From contig JAITMN010000231.1 in assembly GCA_031277355.1 (NCBI GenBank), forward strand, positions 1-8,130: a stretch of 8,130 bases of DNA, read 5' to 3'. The position numbers and the translations under genes are program-made. Source of the stretch: Nevskiaceae bacterium (GTDB lineage: Bacteria > Pseudomonadota > Gammaproteobacteria > Steroidobacterales > Steroidobacteraceae). Every line of letters starts with the position of its first letter. The stretch's first letter is position 1. Shown here one piece after another: positions 1 through 6,549 of the stretch. The notes below the pieces were generated by a model, which was given only the letters and a program-made list of their open reading frames with translations, had not been told where the DNA came from and did no database searches.

Positions 1-10
1 CCCCTTGACT

Positions 11-26
11 TTCCAACCCCTTGGAA
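11..26. promoter_or_regulatory. 16-bp palindrome, possible operator upstream of the operon
   Basis: The sequence TTCCAACCCCTTGGAA is a perfect dyad: arms TTCCAA (11-16) and TTGGAA (21-26) around a CCCC spacer. It sits in a C-run-rich stretch that also holds CCCCTTG twice (1-7 and 17-23, 16 bp apart), CCCTA (31-35) and CCCCCTA (36-42). It lies about 110 bp upstream of the first operon gene, in non-coding DNA, so it could bind a dimeric regulator. The CCCCTA-like elements loosely resemble sites of response regulators of the LuxR/NarL type, but this is only a resemblance. No convincing -35/-10 pair can be assigned next to it. A TTTAAT hexamer at 62-67 is the best -10-like element, without a recognisable -35. 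Confidence 0.35.
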
Positions 27-93
27 TGATCCCTACCCCCTAGCGAGGAACCGCTATTGGGTTTAATCTTCCTGACATATCCAGACCGTTGCT

Positions 94-108
94 GCCGCGA
101 TGCGCGGC
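94..108 (+). other. Small GC hairpin in the operon leader
   Basis: GCCGCG (94-99) and CGCGGC (103-108) form a perfect 6-bp stem around the 3-nt loop ATG, ending 14 nt before the GGAG ribosome binding site of the first gene. No T-run follows, so it is not an intrinsic terminator. It may stabilise the mRNA 5' end or affect initiation, or be chance in GC-rich DNA. It is a minor argument against the upstream TTG at 89 being the start, because the stem would then lie in coding sequence. Confidence 0.25.
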
Positions 109-122
109 GAAAAATCACGACC

Positions 123-126
123 GGAG
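123..126 (+). promoter_or_regulatory. Ribosome binding site deciding the start of the cytochrome-like gene
   Basis: GGAG at 123-126 lies 7 nt before ATG 134, a standard spacing. The frame is open further upstream, to a TTG at 89 with no good Shine-Dalgarno. The later ATG at 155 gives a compact signal peptide but also lacks a clear Shine-Dalgarno. ATG 134 is therefore preferred. Confidence 0.55.
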
Positions 127-133
127 TCGGCTG

Positions 134-2587
134 ATGCGGGCAAACACAAAAGTCATGAATCACCCAATACGACACTTGGCCGGGGCAATGGCTTCCATTG
201 CCTGTCTGGCGCTACCTGCCTTGGCGCAGGCGCAAGCTGCTGCGGCTGTCGAAAACTACGACAAGCTGCTCCAGGGCTTCTGCGTGGACTGCCACAACAC
301 CGAAGACTGGGCGGGGGGCCTGGCGATGGAGACGCTGGACCTCCAGCACGTCTCATCCAACGCCAAAGAATGGGAAACCGCCGTCCGCAAGCTGCGCGGT
401 CGCCTGATGCCGCCAGCCGGTCGGAAACAGCCGGCGCAGGCCGACATCGACGCGATGGTGAAATACCTGGAAACCTCGCTCGATGCCCCCGCCGACACGC
501 GAACGATCGGCCACGTGCCCATTCAGCGCCTGAACCGCACGGAATTTGCCGCCTCGGTCAAAGACCTTCTCGACGTCGAGGTTGATCCGAGGCAGGTGCT
601 GCCCACCGAAATCGAAGTCGAAGGCTTCAGCAATATCGCTGGCGCGCTGAACATCTCGCCGGCCTTCCTTGAGCAATTCCTCTCCGCCTCGCGGCGAGTG
701 GCCCGTCTGGCGATCGGCGAGCCGGTGCCGAAACTGGCCAAAGTCACTGTGCCGGCGCTGCCGGCGTCGGTCACCGATTTCCCGCTGGGAACCCGTGGCG
801 GCACCTCCCGTGGCGGCGTCAGCTTTTCCCATGTCTTCCCCGCCGACGGCGAATACCGCTTCATCGTTCCGGAAGAAGACTTCCTGAACATGGGCCTCTA
901 CCCGCGCGGCGCACAAACTGCGGCCACGCTGGTGATCCTGATCGACGGCGTGGAAATGGTGCGCAAGGACATCGGCGGCCCCGAATACATCGATCTGGCC
1001 GATCGCGATGGCGCCGAGGGCCGCAAGGCCATCCTGGCGATGGTAGCCAGCAGCGCCCAGGTCACGGCGGGGCGGCACCAGGTTGCGATGACCTACGTCG
1101 AGCGTTCCCGCTCGCTGAACAACGACACCACCTCCGGTGGCAGCTTCATCGGCGGCAATTTCGGCGGCAACATCGGTGGTCAGGTCTCCGACATGCCCAT
1201 CATCCAGACGGCCATCGAGATCGAAGGCCCCATCGCGCCGCACGGCCTGTCGATGAGCGAGAGCCGCGAGCGCATTTTCGTCTGTGAACCGCAAACGCCG
1301 GCCGAGGAGCTGCCCTGCGCCGAGCGCATCGCGCGGCATCTGGGCGCCGAAGCCTACCGCCGCCCCGTCACCGACGCGGACGTGCAACTGCTGATGAAGT
1401 CCTACGAACTGGGCCGCCAGGATGAAGGCGGTTTCGACGCTGGCGTCACCGAACTGGTCACGGCGGTGCTGTCGAGCCCCGACTTCCTCTACCGCTCCAT
1501 CTCGGCCTCCACGCAGCCCCAGGAAACCCGGCTGCTCACCGATCTGGAACTGGCCGCGCGACTGTCGTTCTTCCTGTGGAGCACGGGCCCCGACCAGGAG
1601 CTTCTGAACCTGGCCACCAGCAAGAAGCTGTCCGATCCGGTCGTGATGCAGGCGCAGGTGATGCGCATGTTGAAGGACGATCGCGCCAACGCGCTGGTCG
1701 AGAACTTCGCAATGGGCTGGCTGAACCTCGATGAACTGGATCAGGTCGATCCCACCGAGAACGGCTTCAACGACGCGATGCGCAAGAACTTCGAAACCGA
1801 GATTCGGCTGTTCCTCGCCAGCGTGCTGCTGGAAAACCGTGGCGTGGCCGACCTGCTCAACGCGGACTGGACCTTCGTCAACGAGGCCCTCGCGCGGCAG
1901 TACGACATCCCGGGCGTGCGCGGCGCGCAATTCCGCCGCGTGCAATTGACGAACGAAAACCGCTTCGGACTGCTGGGCAAGGGCGCCGTGCTGTTGCGCA
2001 CCTCCTACTCCGACCGCACTTCGCCGGTGCTGCGCGGAGCCTGGGTGCTCGACAAGCTGATGGGTACCCCCCCTGCCCCGCCGCCGCCTGCGGTGAACAC
2101 CGACCTGTCGATCAAGGAAGGCGAAAAGCCCACCACGGTGCGCGCCCGCCTGGAATTGCACCGCCAGGCCGCCACCTGCAATGCCTGCCACGGCCTGATC
2201 GACCCGCCGGGCCTTGCGCTGGAAAACTTCGACAACACGGGCCACTGGCGCACCACCGACTCGCTCGCCAGAACGCCCATCGACTCGAACACGGAACTGA
2301 CCAGCGGCAAGAAGATCGCCGGCCCGACGGAACTGCGCAAGCATCTGCTGAGCCAGCCGGATCAACTGCCGCAGAACGTCACGCGCCGCCTGATGATGTA
2401 CGCGATGAACCGCGAGATGGAGTACTTCGACATGCCCGAAGTCCGGCGAATCGTGCGCGATGCGGCGGCGGGCGGCTACAAATTCAACGATCTGATCATG
2501 GGTGTCGTGAACAGCGAGGCGTTCCGCCGGCAAGGCGCCGACGTAACGCCGCAAATGACGACGATGGCCTCGGCACAGAATCCGTAA
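134..2587 (+). CDS. Exported two-haem cytochrome-like protein, DUF1592/DUF1588/DUF1585 (planctomycete PSD-type) family
   Basis: A protein of 817 aa from ATG 134. An N-terminal Sec signal peptide runs to about residue 37, with a hydrophobic core ending in ALPALAQAQA. The first c-type haem site is CVDCH (residues 50-54), with a likely axial Met in RLMPP (Met92). Next come a DUF1587-like segment (about 130-195, starting at LNRTEF), a beta-rich middle region (about 230-380) with a Gly-rich loop at 335-350, DUF1595 (about 396-456), DUF1592 (about 468-594), DUF1588 (about 594-706) with the second haem motif CNACH (682-686) followed by DPPGLALENFD, and DUF1585 (about 719-798). This is the complete domain order of the family, with no truncation or frameshift. 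Such proteins are predicted periplasmic haem proteins and are commonly encoded beside DUF1501 or DUF1552 genes, as here. No substrate or reaction is established to my knowledge, and electron transfer is inferred from the haem motifs. It is the first gene of the operon. Confidence 0.92.
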   Translation: MRANTKVMNHPIRHLAGAMASIACLALPALAQAQAAAAVENYDKLLQGFCVDCHNTEDWAGGLAMETLDLQHVSSNAKEWETAVRKLRGRLMPPAGRKQPAQADIDAMVKYLETSLDAPADTRTIGHVPIQRLNRTEFAASVKDLLDVEVDPRQVLPTEIEVEGFSNIAGALNISPAFLEQFLSASRRVARLAIGEPVPKLAKVTVPALPASVTDFPLGTRGGTSRGGVSFSHVFPADGEYRFIVPEEDFLNMGLYPRGAQTAATLVILIDGVEMVRKDIGGPEYIDLADRDGAEGRKAILAMVASSAQVTAGRHQVAMTYVERSRSLNNDTTSGGSFIGGNFGGNIGGQVSDMPIIQTAIEIEGPIAPHGLSMSESRERIFVCEPQTPAEELPCAERIARHLGAEAYRRPVTDADVQLLMKSYELGRQDEGGFDAGVTELVTAVLSSPDFLYRSISASTQPQETRLLTDLELAARLSFFLWSTGPDQELLNLATSKKLSDPVVMQAQVMRMLKDDRANALVENFAMGWLNLDELDQVDPTENGFNDAMRKNFETEIRLFLASVLLENRGVADLLNADWTFVNEALARQYDIPGVRGAQFRRVQLTNENRFGLLGKGAVLLRTSYSDRTSPVLRGAWVLDKLMGTPPAPPPPAVNTDLSIKEGEKPTTVRARLELHRQAATCNACHGLIDPPGLALENFDNTGHWRTTDSLARTPIDSNTELTSGKKIAGPTELRKHLLSQPDQLPQNVTRRLMMYAMNREMEYFDMPEVRRIVRDAAAGGYKFNDLIMGVVNSEAFRRQGADVTPQMTTMASAQNP

Positions 2588-2589
2588 AC

Positions 2590-2593
2590 GGAG
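2590..2593 (+). promoter_or_regulatory. Ribosome binding site of the DUF1552 gene
   Basis: GGAG, 7 nt before ATG 2601 and directly after the TAA of the cytochrome-like gene. It fixes the start and supports co-translation from the same mRNA. Confidence 0.7.
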
Positions 2594-2600
2594 AGCAGCA

Positions 2601-3944
2601 ATGGCGACTTTTCTGACCAAGAAACACCTGTCCCGGCGCACCTTCCTGCGCGGCAGCGGCGTAGCCCTTGGATTGCCGTTCCTTGAAGCGATGGTCCCGG
2701 CAGCCACTGCACTGGCCGCCACGGCAGCCTCGCCGAAGACGCGCGCAGGTTTCTTCTACCTGCCGCACGGCGCGATCATGGATAACACCATCTTCGGCAA
2801 GGAGGTTGACACCTGGACCTCCACCGGCAAGGGCGCAGACTTCAAACTCGGCGCCACGCTGACGGCGCTGGAGCCGTTCAAGAACTACGTCACCACCTTC
2901 GATCACCTTGAGAACGCGGCCTCGCAGGGCTCGGTACACACGCTGAATCCGGCCACTTGGCTGTCGTGCGTGCGTCCCGACACGTCGGCCAAGGGCGCCA
3001 GCCTCGCCACCACGCTCGACCAGATCATCGCGCAGAAGCTGGGCCAGGAAACTTCGCTGCCCTCCATTGAGCTTGCGGCCGAAACCACGGTGCAAATTGC
3101 AGCGGGCAATGGCGGCTTCTATGCCGTCACCACCTCCTTCGCTGCGCCGAACAAGCCGCTGCCGATGGAATACAACCCGCGCAAGGTGTTCATTCAGTTG
3201 ATGGGCGAAGGCGACACCGCCGCCGAGCGCGATGCGCTGCTGAAGAAAAACGCCAGCGTGCTCGACATGATTGCCGAGCGCACCGCCACGCTGAAAAAAG
3301 ATCTGGGCCCCGGCGACCAGCGCACACTGTCAGACTACCTCGACACGGTGCGCGAGTTGGAGCGCCGCGTCGGCATGGCCAGTTCGCGCGATCTGTCGGG
3401 CATCCATGTGCCCGATGCGCCAGTGGGCGAATTCGAGAATTTCGAACAGCAACTGAACATGATGTTCGACCTGATCGCGCTGGCCTATCAGGCCGACCTG
3501 ACGCGCGTAGCCACGTTTGTGATGGCGGCCGAGGGCACCGACCGGCCCTACCCCAACCTCAACGTGGCCGGCGGCTTCCATCCGGTAAGCCACCACGCCA
3601 ACCAGCGTGAGCGCATCGCCGAACTGCAACGCATCCAGCGCTGGCACATGGATCGCTTCGGCGTGTTCCTGAAGAAGTTGGCCGACACCCAGGAAGGCGA
3701 TGGCAGCATCCTCGATCACTCGCTGTTCCTGTATGGCTCGAACATGGGCAACAGCAATCAGCACGACAACTACCCGCTGCCGGAAGTGCTGATCGGCGGC
3801 GCCAAGGGCAAGCATGTGGGTGGCAAGCACGTCGCGTTGCCGGAAAGAACACCGCTGGCGAACGTGCACATGACCATCCTCGACAAACTGGGCATCCCGC
3901 AGCCGAATTTTGCCAACAGCACCGGCCTGATCACCGAGGCTTGA
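2601..3944 (+). CDS. Tat-exported DUF1552 (HXXSHH) domain protein
   Basis: A protein of 447 aa. The N-terminus carries a twin-arginine signal, SRRTFLRG (residues 11-18), followed by a hydrophobic stretch and an Ala-rich region, so export in folded form is predicted. The signature HPVSHH (residues 327-332) matches the HxxSHH motif that names the DUF1552 family. Other family-like segments are the FFYLPHGAIMD stretch near residue 50, LPSIELAAE, and YLDTVRELERRV before the signature. The length is typical and the frame is intact. DUF1552 proteins are usually encoded directly beside DUF1592/DUF1588 cytochrome-like proteins, as here (13-nt gap), which suggests a functional pair. The activity is unknown. 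The conserved His cluster suggests metal binding or hydrolysis, but that is an inference. Tat export would fit a cofactor loaded in the cytoplasm. Confidence 0.93.
   Translation: MATFLTKKHLSRRTFLRGSGVALGLPFLEAMVPAATALAATAASPKTRAGFFYLPHGAIMDNTIFGKEVDTWTSTGKGADFKLGATLTALEPFKNYVTTFDHLENAASQGSVHTLNPATWLSCVRPDTSAKGASLATTLDQIIAQKLGQETSLPSIELAAETTVQIAAGNGGFYAVTTSFAAPNKPLPMEYNPRKVFIQLMGEGDTAAERDALLKKNASVLDMIAERTATLKKDLGPGDQRTLSDYLDTVRELERRVGMASSRDLSGIHVPDAPVGEFENFEQQLNMMFDLIALAYQADLTRVATFVMAAEGTDRPYPNLNVAGGFHPVSHHANQRERIAELQRIQRWHMDRFGVFLKKLADTQEGDGSILDHSLFLYGSNMGNSNQHDNYPLPEVLIGGAKGKHVGGKHVALPERTPLANVHMTILDKLGIPQPNFANSTGLITEA
3936..3939 (+). promoter_or_regulatory. Weak ribosome binding site before the GTG start of the MBL-fold gene
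   Basis: GAGG inside the end of the DUF1552 gene, 11 nt before GTG 3951, which is a long spacing. With the stop of the preceding gene at 3944, initiation probably depends on translational coupling. The GTG is chosen because it is the only start that keeps the Tat motif. Confidence 0.4.
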
Positions 3945-3950
3945 ACGCAA

Positions 3951-4868
3951 GTGAGCAATCGCAGAGATTTTCTCAAGACAGGTTTGGGCGGGCTGGCCGG
4001 TTGCACCGCGCTGGCCTCGCTCGGCGCGCACGCCGCCAGAGCCCCCGCGCTGCAAACGCAGCCGGTGGCGGGCCGCGTCAGCGTGATCGGTGAGGCTCCG
4101 GGCAATGTGACCGTGCTGTCGGCGGGCGACGGCGTGATGCTGGTCGATAGCGGCTCCACGCAGCAGGCCCCCGCCGTGCGCAAGCTGCTGGGCAAGCAGC
4201 GCGTGCATACGCTGTTCAACACGCACTATCACGCCGACCAGACCGGCGGCAACGCGCTGTTCGCGAAGGCCGGCGCGCAAATTCACGCGCAGACCATCAC
4301 CAAGCAGTGGCTGGCCGCCGACTACTACTCGCCCGAGGGCGACCGCTGGATCAAGGCTCCGCCGAAGGAAGCCGTGCCCACGGTCACCTTCCGCGACTGG
4401 GGCGAAATGAAGGTGGGCGAGGAAACCGTTCAGTTCGGCTACCTGCTCGAAGCGCACACGCGCGGCGACGCCTATGTGTTCTTCCGCGACTCCAACGTGC
4501 TGGTGGCCGGCGATGTGGTTTCGCCGCTGCGCGATCCGGTGCTCGACTGGTACGCGGGCGGCTGGCTCGGCGGTCGCGCCGATGCGATGGACGACCTTCT
4601 GGAAATCGTCAACGAGCAGACGCTGATCGTCCCGGCTTACGGCAAGGTCATGACCTACGCCGAACTGCAAGCCGAACGCGATTACATCACCAAGCTCTAC
4701 GATCTGATTTCAGACCTCTATCACCACGGCAACAGCGCACAGGACATACTGAACAAGGGTGTGCTGAATGAAGCGGGCCGCGAGTTGAAAGACCCGTACC
4801 GCTTCCTCTACGACGTCGTCAAGGGTTTGCAGGCTCACTACACCAATTTTGGAGGCAATGTTGTTTAA
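3951..4868 (+). CDS. Tat-exported metallo-beta-lactamase-fold protein with atypical metal site
   Basis: A protein of 305 aa starting at GTG. NRRDFLKTG (residues 3-11) followed by a Gly/Ala-rich hydrophobic stretch is a twin-arginine signal peptide. The MBL fold is shown by VMLVDSGST (62-70), THYHADQTGGN (91-101), AHTRGD (168-173), VLVAGD (183-188) and VPAYGKV (227-233). Zinc-1 ligands His92, His94 and His169 are present, as are Asp96 and the bridging Asp188. The last His of HxHxDH is Gln97, and the C-terminal His ligand (usually GHG) is Tyr230, so the second zinc site is incomplete. The protein may bind one metal ion or use a different metal. The C-terminal helical part is typical of stand-alone periplasmic MBL hydrolases. 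It is the third gene of the operon, 6 nt after the DUF1552 gene, and it overlaps the ankyrin gene by 11 nt. The substrate is unknown; nothing points specifically to antibiotic hydrolysis. Confidence 0.88.
   Translation: MSNRRDFLKTGLGGLAGCTALASLGAHAARAPALQTQPVAGRVSVIGEAPGNVTVLSAGDGVMLVDSGSTQQAPAVRKLLGKQRVHTLFNTHYHADQTGGNALFAKAGAQIHAQTITKQWLAADYYSPEGDRWIKAPPKEAVPTVTFRDWGEMKVGEETVQFGYLLEAHTRGDAYVFFRDSNVLVAGDVVSPLRDPVLDWYAGGWLGGRADAMDDLLEIVNEQTLIVPAYGKVMTYAELQAERDYITKLYDLISDLYHHGNSAQDILNKGVLNEAGRELKDPYRFLYDVVKGLQAHYTNFGGNVV
4851..4855 (+). promoter_or_regulatory. Ribosome binding site overlapping the MBL gene end, for the ankyrin gene
   Basis: GGAGG lies inside the last codons of the MBL gene. 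ATG 4858 follows after only 2 nt, which is very short. TTG 4861 follows after 5 nt, a more normal spacing. The true start is therefore either ATG 4858 or TTG 4861, one codon apart, with the same signal peptide. TTG 4849 lies upstream of this site and is unlikely. Confidence 0.6.
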
Positions 4869-6543
4869 GCCATCCAGCCCCGCCCGAGGCATTCGGGCCG
4901 CGTTCGCGGCAGCGTTGCTGCTGTGTGTATCGGGCATTGCAGCGGCTGCGGGGCCGAAGCTGACGCTCGGCGATCTGGTGCGCGCGGGCAAGCGCGAATC
5001 GGTGCTCGCCGCGATCACCTCGCCCGATGTCAATGTGAACGAGAAGGCTCCCGACGGCTCCACGGCGCTGATGTGGGCCACATTCAACGCCGACCGCGAA
5101 CTGGTGGACGCACTGCTCAAAGCCGGCGCGGTAGCCAACGTCACCAACAGCTACGGCGCCAGCGCGCTGTCCGAAGCCATCAAGCTCGTGGACATCGATC
5201 TGGTGCGCACACTGCTGGATGCCGGCGCCGATGTGAATTCGCCCAACCTCGACAACCAGACGGCGCTGATGCTGGCCATCAGCATGGGCTCGACGCCCAT
5301 CGCCAAGCTGCTGATCGAGCGCGGTGCGGATGTCGCCGCCATCGAACGCTTCCGCGACCAGGACGCGCTGATGTGGGCGGCGGGCACGAACCAGCCGGAC
5401 ATCGTCGATCTGTTGCTGGCTCACGGCGCGAAGAAAAACGTGAACCTGCACGCCAAGGCCGATGACTGGGCGCGTCAGCAAACCTCCGAGCCGCGTGCGC
5501 AATACTCCTCGCGGCAAACCGGCGGACTCACCGCGCTGCTCTACGCCACCCGTTCAGGCTGTCTGCGCTGCGCCCAGGCCCTGGTCGCCGCAGGCGCCGA
5601 CGTGAACAGACCCAACCCCGACGGCATCACGCCGCTGCTCAATGCGCTCGACAACAAGCGCTTCGATGTGGCGATGTTCCTGCTCGACAAGGGCGCGAAC
5701 CCTCATGTCTGGGACATGAACGGCCGCACGCCGATCTACACCGCCATCGACATGCACAGCTTCCGGGGCAACGATGGATTCTCGCGCGGCGCGGGGCGCA
5801 ACGGTTTCCCCGCAGCCGAGGGTGAGGCGGACAAGCCGGTGGTCAGTCAGACCACGGCGATGGACGTGGTCCAGCGCCTGCTCGGCATGGGCGTGGATGT
5901 GAACCATCAGCTCACGCGCAAGCGTCCCTACGGCGTGGGCCGTGGCCGCTTCCAGGACTACGACATGCGCGGCGGCGTGGGTCCGCTGTTCGTCGCCACG
6001 CTGAGCCTGGACGCCGAGGCGATGCAGGTGCTGCTGCAACATGGCGCCGAAGTCGATCTGAAGAACGTGATGCAGATGACGCCGCTGATGATTGCCTCTG
6101 GCATGCGTGGCACGGGCCGTCCGGGGGCCACGGTCGCCGAGGGCGATCCGCAGACGGCGATGATCAAGAGCATCGACCTGCTGCTGGATGCCGGCGCCGA
6201 CATCAACGCCCGCGTCACGAACAGCCGCACCCACACCGCCAAGATCATGGCCTATGTGCAGGGGCGCGATCAGGAAGGCCGCACGGCGCTGTTTGCCGCC
6301 GCCGAGTCCGGTTCAGACAAGGTGGTGAAGCATCTGCTGGAACGCGGCGCTGATCCGACGATCCGCGATGCGACCGGCATGACCGCACTCGACGCCGCCC
6401 GCGCCCGCCCGCCCACAGGTCCGGGTGCTGGCCGCAATGCCGAAGCCTCCGCTGCGGCCCTTGCCGCCGTGTTTGCGCTGCTCGAACCGGTGACGCCGCC
6501 CTCGCCCAACAAGAGTCCGGCGCAGCCGCAAGCCGCGCCCTGA
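4858..6543 (+). CDS. Exported ankyrin-repeat protein
   Basis: A protein of 561 aa from ATG 4858. A Sec signal peptide (residues 1 to about 31) has a basic N-region, the core FAAALLLCVSGIAAAA and an Ala-rich cleavage region. About ten ankyrin repeats follow. They are recognised by the T/S-A/P-L and LL-x-x-GAdvN spacing, for example residues 65-97, 98-130, 131-163, 164-195, 222-253, 254-286, 372-403 and 473-504. Two repeats (starting near 287 and 404) are split between helices by Gly/Arg-rich insertions (about 302-330 and 416-433). A linker at about 198-221 separates the first four repeats from the rest. A CLRC cysteine pair lies at 235-238. The tail after about 515 is Pro/Ala-rich and probably disordered. 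It is the last gene of the operon. Ankyrin repeats bind other proteins, so a periplasmic scaffold or chaperone role for the operon partners is plausible but inferred. Confidence 0.9.
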   Translation: MLFKPSSPARGIRAAFAAALLLCVSGIAAAAGPKLTLGDLVRAGKRESVLAAITSPDVNVNEKAPDGSTALMWATFNADRELVDALLKAGAVANVTNSYGASALSEAIKLVDIDLVRTLLDAGADVNSPNLDNQTALMLAISMGSTPIAKLLIERGADVAAIERFRDQDALMWAAGTNQPDIVDLLLAHGAKKNVNLHAKADDWARQQTSEPRAQYSSRQTGGLTALLYATRSGCLRCAQALVAAGADVNRPNPDGITPLLNALDNKRFDVAMFLLDKGANPHVWDMNGRTPIYTAIDMHSFRGNDGFSRGAGRNGFPAAEGEADKPVVSQTTAMDVVQRLLGMGVDVNHQLTRKRPYGVGRGRFQDYDMRGGVGPLFVATLSLDAEAMQVLLQHGAEVDLKNVMQMTPLMIASGMRGTGRPGATVAEGDPQTAMIKSIDLLLDAGADINARVTNSRTHTAKIMAYVQGRDQEGRTALFAAAESGSDKVVKHLLERGADPTIRDATGMTALDAARARPPTGPGAGRNAEASAAALAAVFALLEPVTPPSPNKSPAQPQAAP

Positions 6544-6549
6544 CGCGCT

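Noticed and set aside
5..67. Sigma-70 promoter built from TTGACT (5-10) and AATGAT (25-30), or TTTAAT (62-67)
   Set aside because: The first pair has a spacer of only 14 nt. TTTAAT has no acceptable -35 element 16-18 nt upstream. The evidence is not enough to call a promoter.
89..133. TTG 89 as start of the cytochrome-like gene
   Set aside because: It has no good Shine-Dalgarno, would put the GC hairpin in coding sequence, and would add a charged N-terminal extension before the signal peptide. ATG 134 has GGAG at a 7-nt spacing.
1136..1183. Gly-rich FGGN-type repeat in the cytochrome-like protein as a special binding motif
   Set aside because: It is a short, imperfect loop between beta-strand segments of the middle region. 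Nothing else in the sequence gives it a function.
353..2722. Very long minus-strand open frame (789 codons) opposite the cytochrome-like gene
   Set aside because: Its translation is rich in Arg, His, Val and Gln with no recognisable domain, as expected for an antisense frame of GC-rich coding DNA. The plus-strand frame has complete family domains and haem motifs.
3330..4670. Minus-strand open frame of 446 codons across the DUF1552 and MBL genes
   Set aside because: It spans two well-supported plus-strand genes, shows no domain, and has the low-complexity His/Arg/Val/Gln composition of a shadow frame.
5212..6206. Near-identical DNA segments around CTGCTGGATGCCGGCGCCGA (5212 and 6181 regions)
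   Set aside because: They encode the same LLDAGAD core of different ankyrin repeats, which is explained by the protein repeat and not by a separate DNA element.
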